Shown here one piece after another: positions 23,590 to 35,670 of a DNA stretch of 64,000 bases. A model generated the notes under the pieces. The model was not told the DNA's origin, ran no database searches, and saw only the letters and a program-made list of their open reading frames with translations. Numbering within the stretch: the stretch's first letter is position 1; the number at the start of each line of letters is the position of its first letter. A program made the translations under genes and the position numbers. This stretch comes from Seriola aureovittata (Eukaryota > Chordata > Actinopteri > Carangiformes > Carangidae). Location of the stretch: assembly GCF_021018895.1 (NCBI RefSeq), contig NC_079364.1, positions 29,620,701-29,684,700 on the forward strand. Reading direction: 5' to 3'.

Positions 23590-24310
23590 ACTATACCGTA
23601 CTTAGGTATATTTTCAAGTTACTTTACTTGAGTGTTGTTTTTTTGACTCCACTATATTTCCGTGGAATTAATTTTCTGTTATTTAGAAAATACAATAGGC
23701 CGTACACTGTGTTCATCATAGGAGAAAAAGCTCAGTTCAAACTCAGCTGTTTTTGAACAGCTGAGTTTGAACCCGTCAGCGTCCTAACGATGGCTACGAG
23801 ACAAACATGAGGCAGGAGATTCTGAGCCAGAGCACCCAGGGCCTTAGCTTAAGTCCATGTTTGAAGTTTTAGAAATGAAGAAAGATTCCTTTAGTTTTAA
23901 ATGTTTGCTGTGTTTACCACGACCAAACATCACTGCCTAAAGAAATTTGAAAACATGTCGAGGTAATGTTAATTTAATTCCAGATAAACTTATAAACAGA
24001 TAGATTGTAGCAGTTACATTGTGCTTTTGCTGATTCAATTGTGAGTTATGGACATTTCTATCATCTTTATATCATATTATATTATATTATATTACATATA
24101 TTATATTATTTATTGTAATCCACAAGCTATTTATTTACAGTCGGCTAGTTATTTACAATGCATTGACATAAAGAAATGTACTTTTGAACTTTTAAAGTAT
24201 TTTAAAAGAAAGTACTCCAGTACTTTAACTCAAGTAAAACTTTGACTGAACTACCTTCAGATGTATTGGAGTAATGTTTGACCAGGAGTTGTGTACTTTG
24301 TCCACCTCTG
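23590..24310. mobile_element. hAT-like repeat remnant with one recognisable terminus
   Basis: The right edge ends TGTACTTTGTCCACCTCTG. Its reverse complement CAGAGGTGGACAAAGTACA matches the CAGAGGTGGG terminus of common fish hAT MITEs. The left part has the matching ACTTTACTTGAGT-type sequence, but the left terminus is not intact. Confidence 0.5.
23735..23772. repeat. Perfect 17-bp-arm hairpin with 4-nt loop
   Basis: GTTCAAACTCAGCTGTT (23735-23751) is the exact reverse complement of AACAGCTGAGTTTGAAC (23756-23772), separated by TTTG. Confidence 0.95.
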
Positions 24311-25370
24311 ATCATCAATCAATACATCAGGTTTTTGAAATTATTATTATTGATTGCTATATATATATATATATATATATTATATAAATAATACTTAACT
24401 TGACACCCTCTGTGAACACAATGTATAGATTCTGCCCCCAGACTGAATGTAAAGAAGAAGTGCAACTTTGTTACAACTTCAGCTACTCATAGAGACGCTG
24501 GGGTGATGGACTGTTGTATGTGAGCCTTGATGGAACAAGCAGTGAAGACTAGAAAATGTTTTTTCAGCCTTATAAAAAAATAATCCTGTTTGGTTTTGTA
24601 GAAAACAAACAAAAAACTACAAACTGAATGAGACGCTGATCATCAGTGTTAAAGGAATTATTTTCTGCCAAAGTTGCAACAGGTTTGGTTGAGAGATTTT
24701 TGTCCGTTGTGTTTTTGATCTTGCTCCCTTCTCTCTTTTCAAATGGACTCACTTGGAAGAGGGGTGCTCGGTCATTGTGAAGCAAACTTTAAATCAAAAT
24801 GTGATTTGCTTATGTTTCCAGGACGACGCCAATCATCCTGATGAAGCAGAGTAGCTGATTTTTTTGACTGTTAAGCTCTTAATAAATAAAACCTAAAGCT
24901 GTTTTCCAAACAAAGTTCAAAAGATTGTTGCTCATTTCATCATGAATATTTTATGTTATACTTAGTTTAAGACATTTTCAGGGGCTTTAAAAACCACACT
25001 TGGCCTTTGATTTAATTTTCAGAAATTAGAAGCTGTTTTGAGTTGTTACATTTCTATATAAAACTACTACCTCAACCAAATAACCATAAAGTAAAACACA
25101 TAAAATGTGCAGAAACAAAGTAAAGTCAAATTCTTTTAGATTTATTCAAGTCAATAATTTGGACCACCTGTTGTTTGAAAAGACAGACGCAGCAGCAGGA
25201 GAGAATTCTGATATTTTCTTGGTTTGAACTTTGATATCCATTACAGCTGGAGCAGGAGTTTGTAAAATATTGTGTAAAAAAAAAGGAGTTTGAAATCCAT
25301 CCATTAGTTATAGGCTTCATCCCTTTGAGGGGTTGCTTTTTATTCTCTATATTAATACCATGTTTCTTTC

Positions 25371-25414
<44 letters not shown>

Positions 25415-25424
25415 AAAAGAAACG
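25371..25424. repeat. (GAAA)n microsatellite
   Basis: About 13 AAGA units, purine-only on +, within the last dpy19l3 intron. Confidence 0.95.
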
Positions 25425-25771
25425 GATTTACACCCAGCATTCCTTCAATAAAGCTGTCTTCAGGTGTGGTGTATGCTGTGTGACATTTACGGCGTCACAA
25501 ACACAAACATCAACCCAGTGTTTCATGTGTCTTACACCACACTGAGCCAGACAGCCAGATTGAAGCTTGTCTCGCCTCTAGTAATCCAAATAGCCAGTGC
25601 AAGGCATCCGACATCAAAATAAGGGGGAGACGGAGGGAGTTTGAGGGGGGTGGCTGCGGAATGAAAGAGAGAGGGACAGCAAGAGAGTGAGAGACAGTGA
25701 GGAGTGAGACTATTGATCTTTGCAGAGGCTGACAGGTTTTCACCCAGTCACAGAGGCTGGCAGAGAGGACG

Positions 25772-25832
25772 GTGCGCGCACGCACACACACACACACACA
25801 CGCACGCACGCACGCACGCGCGCGCACACGCG

Positions 25833-25892
<60 letters not shown>
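25772..25892. repeat. 121-bp alternating purine-pyrimidine tract (CA/CG mix)
   Basis: From GTGCGCGCACGCA through (CA)n, (CGCA)n and (CG)n blocks to (CA)n, purine and pyrimidine alternate without a break. The CG-rich core at about 25818-25840 makes this a strong Z-DNA-prone sequence. Confidence 0.95.
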
Positions 25893-25893
<1 letters not shown>

Positions 25894-26710
25894 CTATTTT
25901 TGTGGGGATCCATCATTGACATAATGCATTCCCTACCCCAGTGGTCGGCAACTGGCGGCATTAATATCTGGCCTGTCAGATTATTTTGATCATATGATTT
26001 TCTTTTAATCTAAAAAAATAGATCCCTGTTGCTAAAATAGCTCCCCGTCTGAGCAGCAACAGTTACCCACAGAATCATAGAAAAGCTCGAGAAAAGCTTT
26101 TATTCTGAAATCTTCTGAAAGGATGTTCAAAAGGTTCTATTGCTTGCTTGACAAACCTCTGACGGAGAGGAAATATAATGTGTGACGTGAAAAAAATAAC
26201 ACCAAATCAGTCAGTCAAACATATAATTTGTGACTGTGGGTGGACGAGCTGACCAACATCCGAAAGAAGTGTCAAAGCAGCGGAAAGTCAGGAATCACAA
26301 CTTCCAGTCAGGACTTTTAGAATAAAATCAGAGCGGAACCAGAATGCAGATGATGAGCAAGATCGTGGATTGTGGTTCCAGCCAAAAAGATTATCATATA
26401 ATCTCTTTACCACCCCCATCTGTGACTGTGGGCCACAGCGCCACATATGTGAACAGTAAAAGTACATTTCAGTTGCATTTTTATCAATATCTTAGATTAG
26501 CCTTTGATTATTTTCTGGCCCGCCATTTAATGGATAAGAAAAAAAAATTGGCCAGAGGTCAAACTTACTTGCTAACCTCTGTCCTAGCCCCTTACCCTAA
26601 CCCTCAAACAGCCCTTTAAACTTGTAGGGTCCAGCATTTTGATCCCCACAAAGTTCCCGTGGCCTCCCAGTTTCCCGACCCCACCGATATAGTAACACAA
26701 ACACACACAG
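25893..26710 (+). mobile_element. Teleost interspersed repeat interrupted by a hAT-type MITE
   Basis: The left half (GTGGGGATCCATCATTGACA, ATGCATTCCCTACC) and the right half (CCTTACCCTAACCCTCAAAC, CAGCCCTTTAAACTTG) form one repeat seen uninterrupted at about 38910-39140. The two halves are split by the element at 25939-26581. Confidence 0.7.
25939..26581. mobile_element. hAT-type MITE nested in an older repeat, 643 bp
   Basis: The left end CAGTGGTCGGCAACT and the reverse complement of the right end, CAGAGGTTAGCAAGT, match at 11 of 15 positions. Flanks CCCTACCC (25931-25938) and TCCTAGCC (26582-26589) match at 6 of 8, consistent with an aged 8-bp target duplication. No transposase frame. Confidence 0.72.
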
Positions 26711-26744
26711 CTACAATGAGTCATGTTAAATAAATGCCACCCAC

Positions 26745-26903
26745 ATGTCCATTGGCCAGATCGAGCAGGTCCCGCAGTCTGCAGCCTCGCCTGTGCCTCC
26801 GCTCGTAACAGATGCTATTTTCCAGCACCACGTAGTCGGCCCCGACAGCCTTCAGGATGTCATGGACTTCCTCCGGGGAGCGACGGCCGTACACCTGATA
26901 CAC
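26745..26903 (-). CDS. dpy19l3: dpy19l3 exon (RRHRRGCRLRDLLD block)
   Basis: 53 codons, phase 0 at both ends. The acceptor TGTGTGTGAGCAG|GTG follows directly on a long (TG)n in the sense strand; the donor is CAT|GTGGGT, an unusual -1 T. It encodes VYQVYGRRSPEEVHDIL (helical), GADYVVLENSICYERRHRRG and CRLRDLLDLANGH, among the best-conserved luminal blocks of DPY19L3. Confidence 0.94.
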
Positions 26904-26908
26904 CTGCT

Positions 26909-26918
26909 CACACACACG

Positions 26919-26990
<72 letters not shown>
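26909..26990. repeat. (CA)n microsatellite beside a dpy19l3 3' splice site
   Basis: 82 bp of CA with two CG interruptions near the exon. In the dpy19l3 RNA it is (UG)n, ending about five bases before the AG. Confidence 0.97.
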
Positions 26991-26993
<3 letters not shown>

Positions 26994-28569
26994 GAAGACA
27001 AGTGGATTTATTTAGGTTTGTGTGCACTTGTGTGATTGCTTTTTTGCCTAAAGATCATCTGGCTTTATAATTTAACACCAATATTGTTGGAAGGAGAAAA
27101 CTTCTCTCCTGGAACACAATTACCAGGCACATTTACTTTGAATTAAGAGTTTTGATGGAAGTTGGTTTGATTCAATTATAATATGCTTCCAGAAAAACTC
27201 TGAAAACAATTAGAAGTGAAACAAAAATCAGAGGGAGAAAAAAAATTAAAAAATTACCAGAACAGAACTCAGCTTTCTGAAATCTGTTGTGGTTCATCTT
27301 TTATGTGGAACAGATGAAAGACATCTTTTGACCAATTTCACACAACAGCAGGTTTAAATGGACAAATTATGTAAGCTGCAAGTACAGAGGAACAGAATTT
27401 TCTCCTGCAGATGTTTATCAGGGATAAAACTCAGCACAGTCGACTTTAAATGGGTTTTTGTTGAAAGGAAGAGTGGATTACTGAAGAGACAATCCAACAA
27501 GTTTCTACACCAACACCTCGGCTGTGACTATTCAGAGCAATATATTAACCCTATATATTAACTCAACCTTTTATTTGAATTTCTGAATTCTGAGTAGAAA
27601 ATGTATTCACTATAGTGACCTCAACTGGTTCCTTGGTGCCCGAAAACTCAGTTTACTACTACTGGGTGTTACAATCTGAGGGCTGACAATCACTGTTTTA
27701 TTGTTTGTGCATTTAAAAATCTTTTGTGAATTTCTGTTTCTTTTTTATGCTGCAGTAAATACTGTCCAACAATAGTAGGAGTCTATGGTTATGTTAACCG
27801 CTGCCAACATGCGGATGTTTAGCATGTTTAGCAGCCATACCTAGCATTGGTAAAAATCTAAACCTTTTGTTTTTGAGTTCTATTGTCTTTGCTTCAGTTT
27901 ATTATCATTTTTCAGCTGTAGTGAGCTGGAAACATGGCACAATAACTGGAAATTATGTGCATGGGGCTAATCATTTAAATTATTAGATTAGATTAGATTA
28001 TTAAATTTTATTAAATTGTTAAATTTAATCATTTAACAAATGATTCCTCAAACTATTAATAATTAAATAGTTTTAGTCACACTATATTCCCACTAGAGCA
28101 CCATATGTGTATTAATCCACCAATGAAAATAGTTCCTAACAAATTCACTATTTCATCCTGTTCAGTTAATGGTTGTTAAGACTACAGTGACTTGCTGTAG
28201 TCACAGACAAAGTAAGTAGTATATCAGTATTGAGAGATGGACTAATTCATGGGATTTGTTGATCAGAACAAAAAAATATGGAATAACACAACCTTATCCT
28301 TCAAACCCACAAATATAAAATACACATTTATTTGGAAAAAACACACTCAACAACAGCCCATAACTAAGAGTGTACTTGCGCCATAGTTCACACACTCTAA
28401 CACACAAGTATAAAACTTGAAACCTGTTGCTCCCAGTACAGCATGTAAGCCTGCTAGGTCTGCGAATTAAGAGCATAAAACACATAGGTGACAAGAAAAG
28501 CTGTGTTCTTGTTCCACTAATGAATTATTTTGTAGTGAAACACAAATTAAGCTGGAATTTAAGCTCCTC

Positions 28570-28572
<3 letters not shown>

Positions 28573-28667
<95 letters not shown>

Positions 28668-28682
28668 ACACACACACACACT
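28573..28682. repeat. (CA)n microsatellite, about 108 bp
   Basis: Nearly perfect CA units with two CT interruptions at the right end; mid-intron. Confidence 0.97.
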
Positions 28683-31600
28683 CAGAGCCCAGAAGGTCTG
28701 CACCAGTGTCGTGGATCATTAATGAGCTCCACACTAAGCTCCGGCCTCGCCAACGGCTCAGCATGGCTGACTTCCCGCTGGGAGGCAAAACATAGGCTCA
28801 GCTACGCAAGAAATGACCCACACATTACTTCCTGCTCATTGTGAAGAAGACACACAGAAAGCAGAAGCAGACACAAGCAGATAACAGTAACAGTTGTATG
28901 TTTATAGCATATTTGAGCTTGGAGAAGTTTTTGTGATCAGTGTTTTGGGTGTCTAATGATCCTGTCAACATGCACATTTATGGACAACTATAACAACAGG
29001 CATGTGAAGAACAAATGGAAGAAAAAGACACAAAGACCAAAGAGAATCCACACAAACAAAGACAATGTACACACAACACCATATAAAATGTCAGTTAATT
29101 GGTAAAATAATGTGAATAAAATGGAAACACCGCATCTACTCAGCTTGTTTTGAAAAGTGGTTTCCTCCATTAATGAGAGTGAAAACCCGCATCCGCATTA
29201 TATTACATACATTACCAAGATGCACTCGAGTGCAAGCGCCACCATTCATCTCTCCTTTACTGGAACACAGCATTTTTAGGCTCCATTTTTCCTACATTAC
29301 TACTCAACCTGACTTAATGGATGCACCTTATACTCGCTGCATCTACTGATCCTATATTCATTCACACAATCACTGCAGGTCACTGGCCCCATCTACAGAC
29401 AATTCCCTGGTCTTTCACGTAAGACATTAGCACAGAGTTGAGTGAGATGGATGGGTGACGTTAGCTGCAGTTGCACAATACAGGTTTTTTTTCCATGTGG
29501 GGAAGAGGCTACGATCAGAGCAACAGCAGGCTCTGGAAAAGGAAGAAAATTCGGTTTGATTCTAGTCTCAATAATATCGTAAGGCTGCACATTACTACAA
29601 TAACAAAAGAAATAAAAGGTCAAATAATGTTTAACAACATTTAAACACTGCTATGGCAAAGAGTCTGACTTTTCAGTTTTCAGTGTCACTGTTCATTTTT
29701 CACACAAATGAATAAATAAATCAGCTCGTTTTACCAAACTGAAGAATGAACATGTTCTGGGGAATATAAATAACGTATGTCTGATGGCATACTCTCCATA
29801 TGTCATATGGAGTATTATAATAACATAACACCTTAACTGGCCATAAACTACAACCAAAAAAAACAATAAAAAGTGTTGAATGCTGTATTTTATAGCACAA
29901 AGTGATATCTGGAGGCAGCATAGTTGCAACAAAGTCAATTGCAAAACAGGAACGAGGACAAACTAAATAAATTTGCTCTGGGCGCCTCAAATTTAGACGG
30001 AGACGAGGTACATCTGCTCGAGCTGGAAATGTTTCAACTTCAGTGAAAACTTCCCTGAGACTCACTGACACCATGACTATACACGGCAGCAGAAAGGAGA
30101 GCGTCTGGAGGAAAATAAGAGAAAGTAGCGGAAGTCCCGGCAACTTTGGCAGCCAGCACTGTCGCACATCAGTCTTCAGTGGGGAGAGTTGCATATTGAT
30201 TGCTCGACGACAAACGCTTGTGGGCAAAGATAGAAACGTCATAATAAGTCAACAATGAATCCACACTACACTCTCCTCCTCCTCCACCGTGGTCACATGA
30301 TGAAAATGAACAGTTTTCAGCTCTGTCACACAAATCCGTCAGATTTTAGCATCATGACATAAATAAAAATCCAAATTTCTAGCATCTACCATGTAACCAC
30401 ACTGCCACCTAGGGCTCACTCCTGACTTTGTGTCCTCCAGGGAATAGACAGTTTTGTATTTATTTTTGTATCATTTTATTATTAATAATTAAGAGACTGT
30501 ATCCTCATTCGCTTATTAATAGTGTTAGAAATGGTTATTTCTCAGTTTAGTTTATGAATTTTCTTTGTTTCTTTCTTATCCATGTTTTGTTGCATGTGAC
30601 ATTGATGTATTTTCACATAGGCTATCAACTTGTTGGAAGTAAATGGGTCATGGTGGAAGAAGGATATGCAACATTCACGTATAAAACTAAAGTAAAACAA
30701 GTCAAAGTTTATAAAAAATTATTCTCGTCTGTGATCAAGACAAAGAAAAAGAGGGAAAGGTGTAATGGGAAACACAGCCCGAGGATAAAACAGCCGGATC
30801 TTATGATGCTCTTGCCTTGTTTTGTCTGTTACTTTCACTTTCATACTCCATACTTCTATACTCTGTTCTTTTTATCCACTTGTTCTTTGTTCTCCTTGTT
30901 ATCTACTCTCAGACCAAGTTTCCTTTGTTTGATTTTTGTTTAGAACATTTGTCAAGTTTTTAGTGTCGTTTTGCCAATTCCCTCTAAAGGTATCTAACAA
31001 AGTCAAGTAACAATAAAGGTTTATTCTGTCATCAACCTCCTGCCCACCGGCTACATGCCTGCCCAGAATCACCTAACAAGATCTCAAGAGTGCCCAAGGA
31101 AGAAAGTCTGCTAGCAGACTTTTCTTAAAGCTGAAACAACTGAGAGATACCAGCAGAACCCGTCACCTTGGTAACGGCCGACACCTCCAGGAGGATCCAC
31201 CCAGAGTCTGCTGTCAAAGACTGCTGACAGCAACATCAGCTGTTTTGGGTTCAAGCCTCCACAGCGCAGCACAACGCAAAATAGGCAACTCCATCTACAC
31301 TTCTCTCTTGACTGGTTTGATGTCAAAATAAACATTTAGCTTTCATTTCAGCAGTTAACAGTTCCGTAACTGTGAGTAATAAGTGTGCTATACATAAGAG
31401 AAGCTTATTCTCTTCCCCCATCGCCCAGGTCCTCCTATCACATATCACCAGGTAATTGATAATAGTGATCAACTGCTTCAGTTTAAACCATTATGGTTAT
31501 CAGACATTGCATTTCCTCTGTGTTAGTGGATTAGTTAATAAACATCTTTAACTTGACCCAGGTGTTGCACTGTGCGTCCCTTTGAGATCGGCGATGATTG

Positions 31601-32329
31601 AAATTAAGAAATCACTGCTTCTGATATAAGACTGATTAATTGGACTCCAAAAATGAATGATTCTCTCTCAGTTCCTTCACAATTGGGGGATGGTGTACTT
31701 CAATAGAGGCACACTTCACACTGTCATTTGATAAACTGTTATTGCAATAATATCAATTATAACACCTGAAGACAAGACTTTTATTGACTATTTTAAAAGG
31801 AGTGGACATCCTTCCCTTAAAACTTCAGCTCATATTTTATGAGACTTGGCTAAAGCTGCATGAGAGGAAAGATAATATGATAAAAGAAACAAGAGCTATG
31901 AGAAGAGTCACTACAGTAGGAGGTTAAGAGACTGGACCAATTATAATCTGCCCTGCTTATCACCTGAACCAAATCTAACAGCCTCCTAAAAGAGAAAGCA
32001 CAGCTGGCCACAGTCACACCAGGACAACTTCAGAACTTCACAACTAACTTCAGACCAGTGTTCACAAAAGGAGCTCTTTGCTCTCTGCATTATGGTCTGT
32101 TAATATTCAGTCAGCACTATTTGAAAGACAAACTCCGACAGTGGAAAAAGAAAAAAGTGAAGCCAAAGGTGCTGCTTCAAGTAATGCTAAGAATGTATCC
32201 AAATGTCATTTTCTCAAAGGTCTCCTTAAGAGTAAAAAGAATGCTACATTACACCAAAAAAGACCAATTTACTCAAAAAGGTTATTTAAGAACATGGAAG
32301 CCTTTGTGTAATTCCAAAAACCTGCTATT

Positions 32330-32475
32330 GCTCTCAACAATAAATTAGACCAGAAATCTGTAAAACATAACATCACTGGATTCCAGACTACATTAATAGA
32401 ACATAAAACTAAGTCTATATGCTGATGACATACACTTATACCTGACAAAATCACCACATGCCTTTCATAACCTGA
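32330..32475 (+). pseudogene. L1-like LINE reverse-transcriptase fragment with YADD motif
   Basis: The + frame reads LSLYADDIHLYLTKSPHAF (YADD codons at 32418-32429), the catalytic C motif of L1-clade reverse transcriptases. Only about 45 codons are recognisable. At about 32480 it gives way to Tc1/mariner-like sequence, suggesting interruption or truncation. Confidence 0.6.
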
Positions 32476-32479
32476 TCTG

Positions 32480-33005
32480 TATAATCCAGACTGTAAGTAT
32501 TTGGACAGTTACACATTTTTTGTTCATAAGGCTCCATACTTCAGCACATTCAATTGGAAAAAAAAGGATATTACATTAAAATCCCTGCAGCTTTCATTTG
32601 AATAGGTTTACATCAATTTAAAAAGAACTGTGTGGGAGAAATAGCTTTTTAATACATAGTTTCCAAAGTTAAGTAATTGAACAGATACATAGGAGATCAA
32701 ACAAAATTATCATATATAATATAATGTGGAAAATCCTTTGACCCACAGATATCACCAGGCGCTTTGCATCTTTCCTGATGATACTCTCCTAAGCCTTCCT
32801 GCAGCCTCCTTCAGCTCTTTATTGTTGTGGGGTCTCTCTGCCTTTAGTCTAGTGTTCAGCAAGTGGAATACAACAGATTAAGATCAGGTGATTAACTTTT
32901 CACCCTGAAAAGCTTTGGTTGCAGTCGTCGTACATTCGTCAGTCCACAAACTGTGTTCCAGACCTCTACCAACTTCTTTTTTTGTGTTTTTGTGAACTGC
33001 AACCT
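32480..33005 (-). pseudogene. Tc1/mariner-like transposon remnant, minus strand
   Basis: Left-edge sequence ACTGTAAGTATTTGGACAGT is typical of a fish Tc1-like terminus. The minus strand at about 32740-32800 reads ESIIRKDAKRLVISVG, resembling the C-terminal helix of Tc1 transposases. Stops elsewhere show it is dead. Confidence 0.6.
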
Positions 33006-33014
33006 GGTCTTCCT

Positions 33015-33310
33015 GTTTTGAGAACATCTGTGGAGGAACCTGGCAGTTCATAGACGGTTGCCATCAAATCTGACAGAACTTGATAAGATCTTCCATGACG
33101 AATGGGATAAACTGGCCAAATCCAGGTGTGCAAAGTTTCGAGAAACTTACCCAAAAAGCTGTTGTTGCTGGCAAATGGGCTTCAACAAATTACTGAATTA
33201 AGGGTCTGAATAATCTTTTACATGATAGTCTTATGTTTTTGATCTTTAATAAATTTGCGTAGGGTGTGGATTGATCGGTCAAAATGGCCATTTTATCAGT
33301 TTAAAATTTA
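33015..33310 (+). pseudogene. Tc1-like transposase C-terminal fragment and 3' end
   Basis: An open + frame from 33022 to TAA at 33199-33201 starts EHLWRNLAVHRRLPSNLTEL and continues with DEWDKLAKSRCAKFRETYPK. This matches the last ~60 residues of Tc1 transposases, including the conserved P-x-N-ENLW-type region; the upstream catalytic domain is missing. The stop is followed by AGGGTCTGAATAAT, the familiar 3' non-coding sequence of these elements. Confidence 0.7.
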
Positions 33311-33716
33311 ATCTACAAAATAATAGGAGAAGCGTTCTTAATACTTACGGAAGCGACATTTTTCCATGCACCAGTGTTTTGTGCTGTTCTTGAGATGTTT
33401 TTATTCTGTGTCAAATTATGTTGCATAAAACCTACAAGTTATGTTATAGCATAAAAATAAACAACATTAAAAAATGGCAAAAATCACTCTTTCTAATATT
33501 TCAGCGTGTAGAGAAAGCCTGACCTTGACAGACCTGCCGTGCAGAGTTATAGTTCCCAACAATTGTTGAGCTGTTCAGGGAAGGGCTTTAGTGAATTTTC
33601 AACTTAGATGGACAACCAGCATCAAATGGTCTTGAATTGAATTTGTTATCTCGCAGCCCCTGTGGTAGTTCCCACACCCCTATGTGTGTTTGACAGTATA
33701 GTGCAGCCTACGTTAC

Positions 33717-33849
33717 CTGTCTGGTTCTCTCCCGCAGGTCTTTATCTTCATAATGGGGGTGGTTGGTGAGAACTCTGCCTGTGCACAGCTTGATGCCAGC
33801 CAGCAGCTGCATGCTCCCTGCAAACACAGCCCGCTTAGGGGTCTTTGTG
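33717..33849 (-). CDS. dpy19l3: dpy19l3 exon (RAVFAGSMQLLAG block)
   Basis: 133 bp; acceptor CTCTGTTTGTCCACAG, first base completing a Ser codon from the upstream exon (AG|C), donor GACAG|GTAACG. It encodes TKTPKRAVFAGSMQLLAG, IKLCTGRVLTNHPHYED and KDLRERTRQ. The AVFAGSMQ and NHPHYED motifs are universal in the DPY19 family; the first follows the last membrane segment and starts the luminal domain. Confidence 0.94.
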
Positions 33850-34398
33850 CTGTGGACAAACAGAGAAGGGAGAGATGAGCACACGTTATTCACTGCTATA
33901 AATATATAGATTATGTATGTCTTAGCAAAGCTTTTGATGAACTACAGAATTACAGTTTTACAGCTTTGTGAATGAGCGTTAAAAAAGAGAAAAGAAATAA
34001 TTCTACAGTACAAAGAAGTTATGCAGTTTGAAGGAGATGAAAAACTGAGGGATATTCACAGGTGCACCCAGTCATCAAAAAAGTTTGATTGAATTTTGCT
34101 TTATTTTCTAGCTTTGTTATTCAGTCCACATGCTTTTGCTTTCTGCAGTTACCACAATAATTGGGACATATTGATGCCATTTAAAGGTTTCTTTCAGAGA
34201 TTTGGTTTCAAGGACAGCGGCTACCTACATCAGGAACAAATACAAAAACAGTTTTTCTACACATATGTTTAATCACATTTAATCCTTCAAGGGAAGGTAA
34301 AAGATGTGCAGTTGTGGTACATGTGGTTCAGAAAAATCTGTAGGCACAATAACAAGCCTAGTGAGGTTTTGGCATGTTAACAAGATATACAACAATTT

Positions 34399-34438
<40 letters not shown>
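34399..34438. repeat. (GT)n microsatellite
   Basis: About 20 GT units; CA in the sense strand of dpy19l3. Confidence 0.95.
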
Positions 34439-34443
<5 letters not shown>

Positions 34444-34959
34444 CGGTGTGTTGCTTGTTAATCAAACTTGAACTTAACTGGCCTCTATTATGAAAACACA
34501 CGTACACAATCACACACCCCCACACGTATTTCATTCCTGTAATGTTAACCTGGGGGTCATTTTCAATCTAAAACCATGCCTACACACAGGACAGAGCAGC
34601 TGAAGCATTTCTAAGATTGCTAAGAACACTGGACACTTTGACACTCAGGTTTCATATCGTCAACATAAAAACGTGGGATATTAGATAGGGCTGGGTCACA
34701 AAGATAACCGTATAATCAAACAAAGACAGAATATAGGGGATGACTGCAACCGATTCATGCCTGATGGGAAATTATATCATCTAAATGTCAAGAGCTAGTC
34801 ATCCTGTAACTATCATTTTGGGGGATATATTGGCGGATATATTGGTATTGTATACATATTGTTTTTTAATCAAACACCTGATTGAGGAAATCAGTCCAGT
34901 GTTTTTTTTTACTCAACTGTCTGTGGAAGTAGCAATAATACCTAACTCCTCTTAGCCTT

Positions 34960-35670
34960 AGTGATTAAACTGTAAACCTTGACGATTATAAAAAGACTAA
35001 GCATCTAAAGCTGTAGCAGCTCTGTGAGATTGTACATTGACAGCATGGTGGTTTGAGCTAATAACACCAACCATACTAACATGGTCACAGTGATAATGTG
35101 ACATTAGCTCATTAACTCTAAACACAATTAGAACTGAAGCCGACAGGAAAGTCATTAGGTTATTAGGTATTTGTGTTGGACAAACTGAAATTCTGACCTG
35201 ATGACAGTGCTACAGTAAAAGTCAGAGGATCGCCAGAGTAATTAGTAACCATTCTGTGGGGGATATAAAAGTACCAAAGATCCAAAGATACCAAAGTTCA
35301 TCGCATTCCCTCCAACAGCTGTGGAGACCTGAAATTTGAATCTGCTAGGTGCTATAGGAAACGTCAGGGGATTACCAAAAACATTAGAACACAATGTGTG
35401 AATGTCTGTATAACATGTTGTGCCATTCCATCCAGTGGATGTTGGAATATTTCACAAGATAAGTGAAAACCTAACCCTAACCCCCTGGTGATGCTAGAGG
35501 AAAGGACAGAGGATCATCCAAGTTGGGCCCTATGGATACTGGTATCAAATTTAATGGCCTTCAGTCCAATGGTTTGTTAGATATTTCAGTCTGTAGTAAA
35601 GTGGTGGACCAACCAACAGACCGACACTGCCATCCATAGAGCAATGCTGCTATTAGCATGGCTAAAAATA
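34960..35670 (+). repeat. Teleost interspersed repeat with internal tandem modules
   Basis: Modules of the type GTGCTACAGTAAAAGTCAGA / GGATCGCC and GATGCTAGAGGAAAGGACAG / AGGATCATCC repeat twice. They are followed by GGTGGACCAACCAACAGACC and a GCTATTAGCATGGCTAAAA end, which I recognise as a high-copy fish repeat. The AACCCTAACCCC inside is part of it, not telomeric. Confidence 0.6.

Larger units (their letters stand above)
23470..26744 (-). other. dpy19l3: dpy19l3 intron (last)
   Basis: 3.3 kb. Contents: a hAT-like repeat remnant (about 23590-24310) with a perfect hairpin at 23735-23772, AT-rich pentamers (24066-24113), (AT)n (24358-24380), (GAAA)n (25371-25424), a 121-bp alternating purine-pyrimidine run (25772-25892), and a nested repeat pair (25893-26710). 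Confidence 0.88.
26904..33716 (-). other. dpy19l3: dpy19l3 intron
   Basis: 6.8 kb. It holds the (CA)n array at 26909-26990, a second at 28573-28680, a short palindrome at 29794-29812, and a cluster of LINE and Tc1-like fossils at 32330-33310. Around 29900-30430 and 30990-31600 I see repeat-like sequence I cannot name, and no exon. Confidence 0.88.

Noticed and set aside
35465..35490. Interstitial telomeric repeat (CCCTAA)n
   Set aside because: Only two to three units, at a fixed place inside a dispersed repeat; the same applies at 26588 and about 39000.
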